A DNA stretch of 64,000 nucleotides from Roseiarcus sp963842835 (GCA_963842835.1 CAWJIB010000013.1:186001-250000), one strand, 5' to 3'. Numbered from the stretch's first letter, positions 53,378 to 63,046 are shown. Numbers and translations are program-made. Notes: generated by a model not told the origin, from the letters alone.

Positions 53378-55924
53378 CGTCCCCGCCGGCGCATTGGCGG
53401 AGCCGTCCACATAGCCGGCGGTCGTTGTCGTCGTCGTCGTCGTCGAAGGCGGGTCGATGGCGAGGCCGGTGAGCGTCGTCACCGCGCCCGAGAGATTGGC
53501 GGCCGTGCCGGCGCCGTTGACGATGGAGCCGCCGTTCAGATTGGCGCCGGTGACCGCCAGCGCCGAAACGGTGCTGTCGCTCGCGCCCACTGTATAGCTG
53601 AAGGTCAGCGCATTAGTGCCGGAGCCGCCGATATAGGTCGCCGTGCCGCCGTCGTTCAGGGTCAGCGTTGGCGTCCCCGTCACCGTGACCGCATCGTTCA
53701 TATCGAGCGTCAGGGTGATGGTGTTCCCGGGGACTTCCGTGCCCGTCCCTGGCGAGGCGACGACCTTGGCCACCGCCGGGGTCAGCGTGTCGATCTGCAG
53801 GCCCGTGAGCGTCGCCGCCGCGCCCGAGAGATTGGCGGCCGTGCCAGAGCCGTTGACGATGGCGCCGCCGTTCAGATTGGCGGCGGTGACCGCCAGCGCC
53901 GCGACGCTGCTGTCGCTCGCGCCCACCGTATAGCTGAACGTCAGGACGTTGGTGCCGGAGCCGCCGGCGTAGGTCGCCGTGCCGCCGTCATTGAGCGTGA
54001 GGGTCGGCTTCCCCGTCACCGTCACCGTCTGGCTCATATCGACCGTCAGGGTGATCGTCTTGCCCACGCCTTCGTCGCCGCTCGCCGGCGAGGCGGTGAC
54101 GCCGCTCACCGCAGGGGCGGTGGTGACGCCGCTCGTCGCCGGGGTGGTGGTGACGCTGCTCGCCGCCGGGGTGGCGGGCGGGTCGATGGCGAGGCCGGTG
54201 AGCGTCGTGGCCGCGCCGGAGAGATTGGCGGCCGCGCCGGCGCCGTTGACGATGGAGCCGCCGTTCAGATTGGCGCCGGTGATCGCCAGCGCCGATTCGG
54301 CGCTGTCGCTCGAGCCAACGGTATAGCTGAAGGTCAGGGCGTTGGTGCCGGAGCCGCCGGTATAGGTCGCCGTGCCGCCGTCATTGAGCGTGAGGGTCGG
54401 CTTCCCCGTCACCGTCACCGCCTCGCTCATATCCAGCGTCAGGGTGATGGTGTTCCCGGGGACCTCCGTGCCCGTCCCTGGCGAAGCGACGACCTTGGTC
54501 ACCGCCGGGGTGGATGTGTCGATCTGCAAGCCGGTGAACGTCGTCAGAATCGCGCCCGCCGTAGCGGCGGCGCCGGCGCCGTTCACTACGGCGCCGCCGT
54601 TCAGACTGACGCCGGTGATCGCCAGCGCCGCGACGCTGCTGTCGCTCGCGCCCACGGTATAGCTGAACGTCAGGGCGCTCGTGCCGGAGCCGCCGGTATA
54701 GGTCGCCGTGCCGCCGTCGTTCAAGCTCAGCGTCGGCGTCCCCGTCACTGTCACCGCCTGGCTCATATCGACCGTCAGGGTGATCGTCTTGCCCACGCCT
54801 TCGTCGCCGCTCCCCGGCGAGGTGGTGACGCCGCTCACCGTCGGGGCGGTGGTGACGCCGCTCACCGCCGGGGTGGCGGTGGCGGCGATGGCGAGGCCCG
54901 TGAGAGTCGCCGCCGCGCCCGAGAGATTGGCCGCCGCGCCGGCGCCGTTGACGATGGAGCCGCCGTTCAGATTGGCGCCGGTGATCGCCAGCGCCAATTC
55001 GGCGCTGTCGCTCGAGCCAACCGTATAGCTGAAGGTCAGGGCGTTGGTGCCGGAGCCGCCGGTATAGGTCGCTGTGCCGCCGTCATTGAGCGTGAGGGTC
55101 GGCTTCCCCGTCACCGTCACCGCCTCGCTCATATCCAGCGTCAGGGTGATGGTGTTCCCGGGGACCTCCGTGCCCGTCCCTGGCGAGGCGACGACCTTGG
55201 TCACCGCCGGCGTGGATGTGTCGATCTGCAACCCGGTGAACGTCGTCAGAATCGCGCCCGCCGTAGCGGCGGCGCCGGCGCCGTTCACTACGGAGCCGCC
55301 GTTCAGATTGACGCCGGTGATCGCCAGCGCCGCGACGCTGCTGTCGCTCGCGCCCACGGTATAGCTGAACGTCAGGGCGCTCGTGCCAGAGCCGCCGGTA
55401 TAGGTCGCCGTGCCGCCGTCGTTCAAGCTCAGCGTCGGCGTCCCCGTCACCTTTACCGCCTCGCTCATGTCGACCGTCAGGGTGATCGTCTTGCCCACGC
55501 CTTCGTCGCCGCTCCCCGGCGAGGCGACGACCTTGGTCACCGTCGGGGTGGTGGTGTCGATCTGGGGCCCGGTCTGAGCGAGGCCGGCCAAGGACAAAGT
55601 CGCGGCCTGGCCCGCCCCGCTGTCGATCGATCCGCCGTTGAGGTTGACCGCGGTGGCGTCGAGCGACGAAGTGTTCTGCCCGGCTGCCACAGTATAGACG
55701 AAGACGAGCTTTGTCGCGGTCGACAGCGCGGCGTCATAGGTCGCGACGCCGCCGTCATTCAGGGTCAGCGTCGGCGTCCCCGTCACTGTCACGGTCTGGC
55801 TCGTCGTCAGCGTGATCGTGACGACCGCGCCCGCGTCGAGATCGCCAGTTGACGGCGAGATCGTGACGCTTGTCACGCTAGCGGTAGTTCGGCTTCCAGA
55901 CTTAGTTGTCACGTCAGGCTCCAT
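52742..55924 (-). CDS. Large secreted protein: seven Ig-like repeats and a beta-helix domain
   Basis: 1060 residues before the TAA at 52742-52744. There is no Sec signal peptide (start MEPDVTTKSGSRTTASVTSV), as expected of type I cargo. Seven tandem Ig-like repeats of about 105-125 residues fill residues about 16-820; each has a TLTVDMSEAVTVTGTPTLSL-like strand pair, NDGGTATYTGGSGT, ALTFSYTVGASDSSV and a closing LTGLQIDT. Repeats alternate between GDEGVGKT and GTEVPGNT types. A T-rich linker (STTTTTTTTAGY) precedes the beta-helix domain (LIEITGNNVTLNGYDFSMEG, WGIYVQGNNAVIQNCNFVAG). It is a candidate adhesin or glycan-binding protein. The nearest exporter is HlyB/HlyD at 6-9.5 kb. Repeat number is prone to assembly error. 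Confidence 0.87.
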   Translation of the reverse strand: MEPDVTTKSGSRTTASVTSVTISPSTGDLDAGAVVTITLTTSQTVTVTGTPTLTLNDGGVATYDAALSTATKLVFVYTVAAGQNTSSLDATAVNLNGGSIDSGAGQAATLSLAGLAQTGPQIDTTTPTVTKVVASPGSGDEGVGKTITLTVDMSEAVKVTGTPTLSLNDGGTATYTGGSGTSALTFSYTVGASDSSVAALAITGVNLNGGSVVNGAGAAATAGAILTTFTGLQIDTSTPAVTKVVASPGTGTEVPGNTITLTLDMSEAVTVTGKPTLTLNDGGTATYTGGSGTNALTFSYTVGSSDSAELALAITGANLNGGSIVNGAGAAANLSGAAATLTGLAIAATATPAVSGVTTAPTVSGVTTSPGSGDEGVGKTITLTVDMSQAVTVTGTPTLSLNDGGTATYTGGSGTSALTFSYTVGASDSSVAALAITGVSLNGGAVVNGAGAAATAGAILTTFTGLQIDTSTPAVTKVVASPGTGTEVPGNTITLTLDMSEAVTVTGKPTLTLNDGGTATYTGGSGTNALTFSYTVGSSDSAESALAITGANLNGGSIVNGAGAAANLSGAATTLTGLAIDPPATPAASSVTTTPATSGVTTAPAVSGVTASPASGDEGVGKTITLTVDMSQTVTVTGKPTLTLNDGGTATYAGGSGTNVLTFSYTVGASDSSVAALAVTAANLNGGAIVNGSGTAANLSGAAATLTGLQIDTLTPAVAKVVASPGTGTEVPGNTITLTLDMNDAVTVTGTPTLTLNDGGTATYIGGSGTNALTFSYTVGASDSTVSALAVTGANLNGGSIVNGAGTAANLSGAVTTLTGLAIDPPSTTTTTTTTAGYVDGSANAPAGTPQLPNLFSGYATRPPWEVAGVNYAVGVPAGMTLKDPLSLTSMAGVSVNTTTHLIEITGNNVTLNGYDFSMEGGWGIYVQGNNAVIQNCNFVAGSAIGNSQYYFISTSSTVNNLTIEDSTFNGNGQQYQNFSGLVSFSGSGTFTVQYNYMENSPQHFVEMNNSGTATLIDQYNVFMNGAFYSGSGSTPHENMTQFTGAGATNNSVIQFNTMI
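53440..55890 (-). repeat. Tandem repeats encoding Ig-like domains
   Basis: Seven consecutive units with a period of about 335-395 bases. Long stretches (for example around GCCGTGCCGCCGTCATTGAG at about 53980, 54375 and 55075) are nearly identical between alternating units, so unit pairs were duplicated recently. Linkers between units vary in length and contain repeated Thr/Val/Ala codons. Confidence 0.88.
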
Positions 55925-56825
55925 CTCAATTACGCGCAGGCGACCCCAACGGATTCCGGTCCGGAATGCGAACGGCGGTCATTGTGAAAGGTCAGCGCAC
56001 CGATCCGAGAGTCTTCACGTGCGGAACGAGGGCGACGCTGCCGTTCATTTGAAATCAAGAACATCAGAAAGAAATTAACATGCCGTAAGGAATTGCCATT
56101 CGATTTGAAATAGATAGATTTTGTCGATTAAGATTTGTATAATAATATTGTTCGAAGTCGGCGTGCCTTCCTTTATGCTTTGCCACATACGTTCCGATTG
56201 CGTGCTTCAATTTCATTGGCGAAAGCCACTCCTATGCCAGATCGGTCTGTCCGTTCCGTAAATCGGTTCCTTGACCTCAGCGCCCCATCCCCCAACCCGA
56301 GCCGGACGGCCACCTTCGCTGGAGTCCTCACTGCCGCGACATGGTTCAACAGCCGGCCGAAGCCATCTATCGCAATAATCCGGCGCCCATCGTGTACGGC
56401 ATCGCGTCACTGGCTAATCATCCCAACTCGTCCGTTAACCATATTTTCACAGTGCCCAGTCTCTGCGGAGGAAATGAGGAGATATTGTGACCTTGTCCAC
56501 GCAAAAACCGTGAAAAGGCCTCAAAGGATTAAAAGGGCTTACTACCCTTCGGATCTTCATTACCTTTGGGAATGCCAGCGCGACGAATTCAAGTTAATAA
56601 AGAACTGGCGACAACGGTCCACTACGTCACTCACGTCGACGGACAGAGTCTAGCGCGCACAATGAGAGTCGGCTTCGAAGGCGCTCGATGCGAAAGCGTC
56701 GCAGCATTTCTTTCAAAATGTCTCGCAATGTGGCTTTTATGCCACATCTCTCGCCTTTCGCAGGACGTTTCACAAATTTCCATGTGTTTTGTTAACATGG
56801 ATTCGTTGCCCTGTTGGGAATCCTC
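55925..56825. other. Upstream of the repeat protein, no gene recognised
   Basis: The promoter of the large gene should lie at 55925-56160, which is AT-rich. A small perfect hairpin (ATGTGGC/GCCACAT, 56728-56734 with 56741-56747, loop TTTTAT) lies further right. The frames at 56135-56650 are not of any family I recognise. Confidence 0.4.
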
Positions 56826-57590
56826 ATGTCGTTCGAAGAATCCGCCTTTGAGTCGGCGGAGCGTTGGGAATGGCCGCGATCGAAACGGTTGCTTCGGCGG
56901 TGAGTGGGGACCTGCTGGCCGCTCCGCCAACGCAGAACAAGGGGCAGCGTGAAGGTCTCGCGTCGCTGGTGGCGACGGCGCTGCATGCGCGCAGCGTCAA
57001 TCTGAACGAACTGGCCGCCGTCGCGTCGCCCGCGCACACCGCCTCGACATGTGCGATCTGTGGATAAGCCGCATCCGCGGCGACGACCTGATCGATGTCG
57101 ATGAGGGGAAGGCGCCCTACGCGCGCGAGGTTCTGGGCGCGCCGGCGGCCGGCGGGCGCGCGACTGTGGCCGGACGATTGCTGCGCAATCGCCTAGAGTT
57201 GATCAACCAGAGCAATGTGAACGACGCCCATCAGATGATCATGGCGTCGCTACGCGTCAGGCGGACGGGCGCCGCCCTTGGCGCGGCGCATGAAGAAGAC
57301 GCAAGGCCCGATTGGCTTTCTCGAACAGCGCAAAGCCGAGGGCGGCGCCTTGCTTCCCGACGACGTGGGTGCAATGCTGATGGGCGACCGCTCCTACGGC
57401 TCTCCCGCCTTGATCGACTGGTGTCGCGACAGGGATGAGGCTAGCGGCTGCGTTACAAGCAGGATCTGCCGCTCTTCGGCAACGGCGGCGAGACGAACCC
57501 GACGGAATACTTCGCGCGAGGCGAGCATATGTCGGAAGACATCGAACTGACGGAAAAGCGCATTCGCACGCATGTCGCCATGCCGATGGG
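56826..57590 (+). pseudogene. IS4-family transposase remnant
   Basis: Pieces in changing frames: MSFEESAFESAERWEWPRSK at 56826, then LAAPPTQNKGQREGLASLVA and LHARSVNLNELAAV, LWISRIRGDDLIDVDEGKAP then YAREVL, QSNVNDAHQMIMASLRV, TQGPIGFLEQRKAEGG, LMGDRSYGSPALIDWC and ARGEHMSEDIELTEKRIRTH, which merges into the frame of the next gene. At least four frame changes. The last piece is fused in frame to the glycosidase-like gene, so annotators may wrongly extend that gene upstream. Confidence 0.75.
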
Positions 57591-57615
57591 GTGTCTCAAG
57601 AGTGAAGTCCGAGAC

Positions 57616-58806
57616 GTGACGTTGAAATCGATGATCTGCGCGGCGGTCGCGCTGCTTGGCGTGGCGGCGACGCTCGCGCCCGCGGAACCGGCTTCGGCCG
57701 ATCGAAGCGCCCCCAAAGTCTATAAGAACGGCCTCCCCACAGAGGCTTCCTATTTTCCTATTGGCGTCTGGTTGCAATCGCCCTCCAATGCGCCGGAATA
57801 CAAGGCGATCGGCGTCAATCTCTTCATCGGCCTGTATGAGGGCCCGACGGAGGGGCAGCTCGCCGAGCTGGCCGAGCGCCAGATGCCTGTCATCGCCGAG
57901 CAGAACGATGTCGCTCTGAAGTCGCCGAACGCAGGCGTCGTTCGCGGATGGATCGCGGCGGACGAGCCGGATAACGCACAGCCCTTGGCGTCAGGCTCTT
58001 GGGGTTCTTGTATTCCCGCCAACGAAGTCGCGAAACGATCAGCCGACATCAAGGCGAAAGACCCAACCCGTCCCGTGCTCATAAGCTTCGGTCGCGGAGT
58101 GGCCGATCCCGCTTGGCGAGGACGAGGGAGTTGTACCGGCGACATGGCTTATTACGATATCGCCGCCGCCGGAGCCGACATTCTTTCGTTCGACATCTAT
58201 CCCGTCGTGTCGGACACGCCAGCGGTGGCCGGCCGGCTGGATTACCCGTCGCGCGGCGTGAAGCGCTTGCGCGCCGCGGCGCGCGAAGGGCAACGCGTCT
58301 GGGCGGTCATTGAAACCACGCATATCGAATCGAAGGAAGCGAGGATCAGCCCCGCTCAATTGCGATCTGAAGTGTGGCTTGCGCTCATCGAAGGCGCGAA
58401 TGGAATCGTCTATTTCGCGCATGAGTGGACTGGAGGATTCCGCGAGGACGGCCTGTTCAGATATCCCGAAATCGTGGACGCAGTTAGAAATACGAACGCG
58501 TTCGTGATGCAATTGGCTCCGGTCCTGAACAGTCCAACGATCGAGGGCCGACTTGCCGTGGCCTCGGCGATTTCGACGGCGGCGATGCTCAAAGAACATG
58601 ACGGGACGCTCTATTTGTTCGCCGGTTCGACCAGCGCCGAAACCGGCTCAGCCTCATTCTCGTTTGGCGACTTTTCTAGCGGACGCGCGGAGGTGATCGG
58701 CGAAAACCGAAACCTAACAATCGCCAACGGCGCGTTCCATGACCGGTTCGATAGCCCCTATCAAATTCATATCTATAGAATTGCCGAAGACGCCCGCCGA
58801 CAATAG
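57616..58806 (+). CDS. Secreted glycoside-hydrolase-like (beta/alpha)8 protein
   Basis: From the GTG at 57616 the signal peptide is TLKSMICAAVALLGVAATLA, then PAEPASA. The mature part reads like a TIM-barrel glycosidase: YFPIGVWLQSPSNAPEYKAI, IGLYEGPTEGQLAELAERQM, GVVRGWIAADEPDNAQPL with a candidate acid/base Glu, ADILSFDIYPVV, VWAVIETTHIESKEARI with a candidate nucleophile Glu, and GANGIVYFAHEWTGGF. A small C-terminal beta domain follows (GTLYLFAGSTSAETGSASFS). Such proteins often sit beside polysaccharide genes and may trim the polymer. The GH family is not assigned. The frame is open upstream into transposase debris from 57529, which is not part of the gene. The ATG at 57631 is the alternative start. 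Confidence 0.72.
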   Translation: MTLKSMICAAVALLGVAATLAPAEPASADRSAPKVYKNGLPTEASYFPIGVWLQSPSNAPEYKAIGVNLFIGLYEGPTEGQLAELAERQMPVIAEQNDVALKSPNAGVVRGWIAADEPDNAQPLASGSWGSCIPANEVAKRSADIKAKDPTRPVLISFGRGVADPAWRGRGSCTGDMAYYDIAAAGADILSFDIYPVVSDTPAVAGRLDYPSRGVKRLRAAAREGQRVWAVIETTHIESKEARISPAQLRSEVWLALIEGANGIVYFAHEWTGGFREDGLFRYPEIVDAVRNTNAFVMQLAPVLNSPTIEGRLAVASAISTAAMLKEHDGTLYLFAGSTSAETGSASFSFGDFSSGRAEVIGENRNLTIANGAFHDRFDSPYQIHIYRIAEDARRQ

Positions 58807-59193
58807 GGCGCCGCCATTAGCGTCAGTTCGCGCGGGCGTAATCTGAAGCGGATCGAGGACGAGCTTCCTCCAAACCATAGCTACGCCTGGAAGGAGCAGC
58901 TGCTGAAGCGTGCGGCGCACGCCTTCGGCCCGGCGGGCGTGTCGGCCGGAATTTCCCGGCCAGCCTGATCCAACGTCGGCGGTAAGCTCACCTCAAGCGC
59001 GACTCTAACGTCAAATGGCTGAACGTCGGGGGTCGCAGCGCAGGACGCAAACTGCGACAGCCGCAGCTAACTTGCTCGGTGGGCGTCTATGGCCTATGTT
59101 AAATTGTTCATGCCCTAGGGGAACACCGGCTCAATTGTTGGCGGGCGCTCCTGGGGCCTCACATAATTGACTTCACGTTAACCGGAGCCAACT
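58807..59193. other. Intergenic before the carrier-protein operon
   Basis: A short frame NLKRIEDELPPNHSYAWKEQ occurs at about 58840-58910, but it is too short to name. The operon promoter is expected at about 59090-59180, an AT-richer stretch. CGGAGCC precedes the carrier-protein ATG. Confidence 0.4.
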
Positions 59194-59445
59194 ATGGACG
59201 AGACATCAATTCGAGGCCCGATTAGGACCTATATTGTTGACAATTTTCTGCTCGGGTCAGCAGGTGAGCTGGAGGACAGCACCCAGTTGATGGAGGCTGG
59301 CATTCTGGATTCTACAGGAGTGATCGAGCTGGTTGCTTTTCTCGAGACAACCTTTGGCGTCACGATCGCCGACGAGGAAATCGTTTCAAAGAATCTGAAT
59401 TCGCTGAATTATATTTCTAGTTTCATTGCGCGAAAGTCCGGTTAG
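59194..59445 (+). CDS. Acyl carrier protein-like (phosphopantetheine) protein
   Basis: 83 residues, the standard carrier-protein size. The attachment Ser is Ser40 in GILDSTGVIEL, a common variant of the DSL motif. The four-helix pattern is complete (IRGPIRTYIVDNFLL, STGVIELVAFLETTFG, ADEEIVSKNLNSLNYISSF). It is a stand-alone carrier that probably accepts an acyl or aminoacyl group from the ligase encoded 11 bases downstream. It is the first gene of an operon. A dedicated PPTase is not intact in the window, so holo formation must rely on an enzyme elsewhere. Confidence 0.9.
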   Translation: MDETSIRGPIRTYIVDNFLLGSAGELEDSTQLMEAGILDSTGVIELVAFLETTFGVTIADEEIVSKNLNSLNYISSFIARKSG

Positions 59446-59456
59446 CGGAGCGTCAG

Positions 59457-60986
59457 ATGCTGCTCCATGACTATCTGCACGACGCCGCAGTCAGATTTCC
59501 CGCCAAAGCCGCGGTGATTATCGCCGATCAGGCGCACAGCTTCAAGGAGATCGACGAAGGAAGCGACCGTCTCGCCAGCGAATTCCAGCGCCTGGGCATA
59601 AGCCGAGGCGACAGGGTCGCGGCGATGCTGGAAAACTCGATTGAGTTGGTGATCGCCCTATGGGGAACGCTCAAGGCCGGCGCCGTATTTGTTCCGGTCA
59701 GTCCGGGCGTCAAGGCGGACAAACTCGGGTTCCTGCTGGCGGACTCGGGAGCAGCGGCCTTTGTGGCGCCCCTTTCACTGCGTGGGCGGGTGGAAGACGC
59801 GAACGCGCAAGCATCATTTTCCGGCGCTACCATTTGGGTCGGCGATAACGTCGAAGCGACCGGGCTTCATCTGAGCGAGATCCTCGCCCAGCCGCACCGG
59901 ACCCCGGCCGACCCCGGGCTCATCGATCAAGACCTGTCTCTGATCATCTACACCTCGGGCTCGACCGGCAGCCCGAAAGGCGTGATGATGTCGCATCGCA
60001 GCATCTATAATAACGTTTGGTCGATTTCCACCTATCTGGGCAACCAGCCGGACGATGTGGTTCTCTGCGTCTTGCCGTTATCGTTCGACTACGGCTTGTT
60101 CCAAGTGCTGACCGGCGCCCGGGTCGGCTTCACGGTCGTTCTCGAGCGGTCGTTCGCCTATCCCTACGACGTCCTCAAACGGATTGGCGAGCACCGTGTC
60201 ACCGGATTGCCCGGCGTGCCGACAATCTTCGCCAAGCTGCTGGAGTTCGCGCCATTTGACGGCCTCGATCTATCGTCATTGCGCTACTTGTCGAACACGG
60301 CGGCCCCATTTCCTGCGGCGCATATCCAGGCGCTTCGAAAGCTTCTCCCACGGGCCGTGATCTTCTCGATGTACGGTCTGACCGAATGCACGCGCGTCTC
60401 TTATTTGGATCCCTCACGCCTCGAGGCAAAGGTCACGTCGGTTGGTCGCGCGATGCCGAATTCCGAAACTTATATTGTTGACGAGCAGGGACGGCGCTGC
60501 GGTCCGCGGGAAATTGGCGAGCTGGTGGTTCGCGGCACAAGCCTGATGCACGGCTATTGGCGGCGTCCCGAGGAAACCGCCAAGGCGTTGCGCGACGGCG
60601 ACATCGCCGGTGAGAAAGTCCTGTTCACTGGCGATCTATTCTGGAAGGACGAGGACGGCGACCTCTATTTCGTCGGCCGTCGCGATGACGTTTTCAAATG
60701 CCGCGGCGAGAAGGTGAGCCCGCGGGAAGTGGAAGCGTGCTTGTACGAGCTCGATTCCGTTGCCGAAGTCGCCGTTGTGGGGGTCCCGCATCCGACCGAC
60801 GGGATGGCGATCAAAGCTCACGTCGTCGCTCGCGACGGGCACGTCATATCGGAGGATCAGCTACGCAGGCAGTGTCTGCGTCGGCTCGAGCCGCTCCTGG
60901 TTCCGAGATTCTTCGAGTTGTCCGCCACCCTCCCCAAGACCAACTCGGGAAAAATCATGAAGACGGCGCTCCGGCAAAGGGATTAA
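59457..60986 (+). CDS. AMP-forming acyl/aryl-CoA or acyl-ACP ligase
   Basis: 509 residues with the full ANL-superfamily fold. Motif A3 is LSLIIYTSGSTGSPKGVMMS (about residues 161-180), A5 is FSMYGLTECTRV, A7 is VLFTGDLFWKDEDGDLYFVG, A8 RRDDVFKCRGEKVSPREVEA, and the C-terminal Lys is in TNSGKIMKTALRQ. It would adenylate a carboxylic acid and load it on CoA or on the carrier protein encoded just upstream. Closely related ligases occur in exosortase-associated and other carrier-protein clusters. The substrate pocket is not readable by eye. GGAG lies just before its ATG, and its stop is four bases before the asparagine-synthetase start. Confidence 0.88.
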   Translation: MLLHDYLHDAAVRFPAKAAVIIADQAHSFKEIDEGSDRLASEFQRLGISRGDRVAAMLENSIELVIALWGTLKAGAVFVPVSPGVKADKLGFLLADSGAAAFVAPLSLRGRVEDANAQASFSGATIWVGDNVEATGLHLSEILAQPHRTPADPGLIDQDLSLIIYTSGSTGSPKGVMMSHRSIYNNVWSISTYLGNQPDDVVLCVLPLSFDYGLFQVLTGARVGFTVVLERSFAYPYDVLKRIGEHRVTGLPGVPTIFAKLLEFAPFDGLDLSSLRYLSNTAAPFPAAHIQALRKLLPRAVIFSMYGLTECTRVSYLDPSRLEAKVTSVGRAMPNSETYIVDEQGRRCGPREIGELVVRGTSLMHGYWRRPEETAKALRDGDIAGEKVLFTGDLFWKDEDGDLYFVGRRDDVFKCRGEKVSPREVEACLYELDSVAEVAVVGVPHPTDGMAIKAHVVARDGHVISEDQLRRQCLRRLEPLLVPRFFELSATLPKTNSGKIMKTALRQRD

Positions 60987-60990
60987 CGGC

Positions 60991-63036
60991 ATGTGCGGCA
61001 TCGCGGGCATGATGTGGGCCGCTGACGCGGCGCCGGTCAGCTTTGGCGAATTGCGGCAAATGCTCGCGATGTTGTCGCATCGCGGGCCGGATGGTTATGG
61101 TCTCTATCGCGATGATCGAGTCGGGCTAGCGCATTCTCGACTCAGCATTATCGATCTGGCTGGCGGCGCTCAGCCGCTGTCCAACCAGGACGGCGCCTTA
61201 TGGCTGACGTTCAACGGCGAAATATTCAATTACATCGAACTTCGCCAGCAACTCGCCGCATTGGGCCACCGTTTTTCCACCAACGGCGACAGTGAAGTCA
61301 TTGTCCATTGCTACGAGCAGTATGGCCCGCGCGCCTGGGAGATGCTGAACGGCCAGTTCGCTTTTGCGCTGTGGGACTCCCGGCATCGCAAATTGTGGCT
61401 GGTGCGCGACCGTCTTGGCATTCTGCCCCTTTATTACGCCAGCGTGTCGGGCCGTGTTCTTTTCGCTTCCGAGGCCAAGGCGATCTTCGCCAGCGGCCGG
61501 ATCGCGCCGCGCTTCGACCATGCGGGATTGAGTGAGATATTCACGACCTGGTCCGCCATGGCGCCGCGTAGCGCATTCGCGGGGATCCGCCAGGTTCCTC
61601 CGGCAACTGCGCTTTGCTTCGACGACACGCTCCAGCCGAGCGTGGAGCGGTACTGGCGACCGAATCCGGCGCGGCCGTCCTATGCGAGACCCTCGGTGGC
61701 GGCGGATGTGGCCGACGCGCTTGAGGCGCAGCTGACGCGCTCGGTGGCGTTGCGGCTGCGCGCCGATGTTCCGGTTGGGGCCTATGTCAGCGGCGGGCTG
61801 GATTCCTCGGTTATCGGCAGCCTGGCGGTCGCAGCGTCAGGGACGGTCGAGACATTCGGCATCCGTTTTGAAGACCCGCGCTTCGACGAAACTCACGAGC
61901 AGCGCCTTGTCGCCAAGCATCTGGGAACCAATCACCATGAGCTCCTCTGCGCCGCGGGCGACATTCGCGACGCGTTGGCCGAAACGGTATGGCACTGCGA
62001 GACGCCGCTTCTGAGAACTTCGCCCGTGCCGCTGTTTCTCCTATCGCAGGCCGTGAAGGCCGCGGGCATAAAAACCGTCCTGACCGGCGAAGGCGCGGAT
62101 GAACTGCTATGCGGCTACACGATCTTCAAGGAGGACCAAATTCGGCGGTTTTGGGCGCGCCAGCCGGATTCATCCATGCGGCCGGCCCTGCTTCAGCGCA
62201 TCCACCATTACGTGGGCGGCGAAGATGCGCGCCGCAATTCGGTTTGGCAGAGCTTCTTCGGCCACGGACTGCTTGACACCGGGCATCCCTTCTATTCGCA
62301 CTTGGTCCGCTGGCGCAATACAGGCTGGACCTTGCGTCTTCTCGCCCCCGAAATCCGCGAAAGCTTCCCGCTGGAGTCGATGATGGGAGAGATGGAGGCC
62401 AATCTGCCGGCCGGCTGGCGCGATTGGGAGCCTCTTATTCGGGCCCAATATATCGAGATTGAAGGCTTTATGTCGTCCTACCTGTTGTCCTGCCAAGGCG
62501 ACCGGGTGGCGATGGCCCATGGCGTTGAGGCGCGTTATCCCTTCCTCGATCCCGATTTAGTCGATTTCTGCTTCACCCTGGAGACGAGCGACAAGATGAT
62601 CGGGACGCGCGACAAGCTCGCGCTTCGCCGTGTCGCCCGACGACGCCTGCCGGCGGAGATATGGGGGCGGCGTAAGCAGCCCTTCCGGGCGCCGATAGGG
62701 TCGGCTCTTTTCGATCCGGAAGCAGAGAGGTTTTACGATATGCTGTCGCCTGCAAGCTTGGCGCAGACTGGGTGTTTCGATGCGCCGGCGATAGCTCGAC
62801 TGCTGGCGAAAACGCACGCGCGGCGCGGCGAGCTTCCGGGCGAACGCGAGGAAATGGGATTGGTCGGAGTGCTCACCTTGCAGCTGCTGAGCGACGCCTT
62901 CGGCGCGCAATTTCCAGGGCGGGTTCGCGACGGCCAAGAGCGTTTGGCGCGAATGCGGTGCGATGTGTTCGTCGACCGGTCGAATAACGGGAGGTCGCCG
63001 CGCAGCCTCGCCCCCGCAACCGCATTTGAACATTAA
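60991..63036 (+). CDS. asnB: Asparagine synthetase (glutamine-hydrolysing) family protein
   Basis: 681 residues. The N-terminal glutaminase has the catalytic Cys2 (MCGIAGMMW), SHRGPDGYGLY, SRLSIIDLAGGAQP and FNGEIFNYIELR. The synthetase part carries the PP-loop YVSGGLDSSVIGSL (about residues 267-280) and ETFGIRFEDPRFDE, then LTGEGADELLCGY and VEARYPFLDPDLVDF. It is a little longer than housekeeping AsnB because of a 50-residue C-terminal tail. In such operons this family amidates a carrier-bound or free carboxylate rather than making asparagine, which is an inference from context. It is co-transcribed with the ligase and with the NadE-like gene, which starts ten bases later. Confidence 0.9.
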   Translation: MCGIAGMMWAADAAPVSFGELRQMLAMLSHRGPDGYGLYRDDRVGLAHSRLSIIDLAGGAQPLSNQDGALWLTFNGEIFNYIELRQQLAALGHRFSTNGDSEVIVHCYEQYGPRAWEMLNGQFAFALWDSRHRKLWLVRDRLGILPLYYASVSGRVLFASEAKAIFASGRIAPRFDHAGLSEIFTTWSAMAPRSAFAGIRQVPPATALCFDDTLQPSVERYWRPNPARPSYARPSVAADVADALEAQLTRSVALRLRADVPVGAYVSGGLDSSVIGSLAVAASGTVETFGIRFEDPRFDETHEQRLVAKHLGTNHHELLCAAGDIRDALAETVWHCETPLLRTSPVPLFLLSQAVKAAGIKTVLTGEGADELLCGYTIFKEDQIRRFWARQPDSSMRPALLQRIHHYVGGEDARRNSVWQSFFGHGLLDTGHPFYSHLVRWRNTGWTLRLLAPEIRESFPLESMMGEMEANLPAGWRDWEPLIRAQYIEIEGFMSSYLLSCQGDRVAMAHGVEARYPFLDPDLVDFCFTLETSDKMIGTRDKLALRRVARRRLPAEIWGRRKQPFRAPIGSALFDPEAERFYDMLSPASLAQTGCFDAPAIARLLAKTHARRGELPGEREEMGLVGVLTLQLLSDAFGAQFPGRVRDGQERLARMRCDVFVDRSNNGRSPRSLAPATAFEH

Positions 63037-63046
63037 GGCGATCAGT

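Noticed and set aside
53222..55852. An 876-codon plus-strand frame rich in Arg, Gly and Ala
   Set aside because: It mirrors the Ig-like repeats on the other strand. Its periodic RRRGDGVA-like composition comes from the repeat DNA, not from a protein.
53440..55890. Tandem repeats considered as a CRISPR array
   Set aside because: Units are about 335-395 bases and coding, with no short repeat/unique spacer alternation. No CRISPR array is present in the window.
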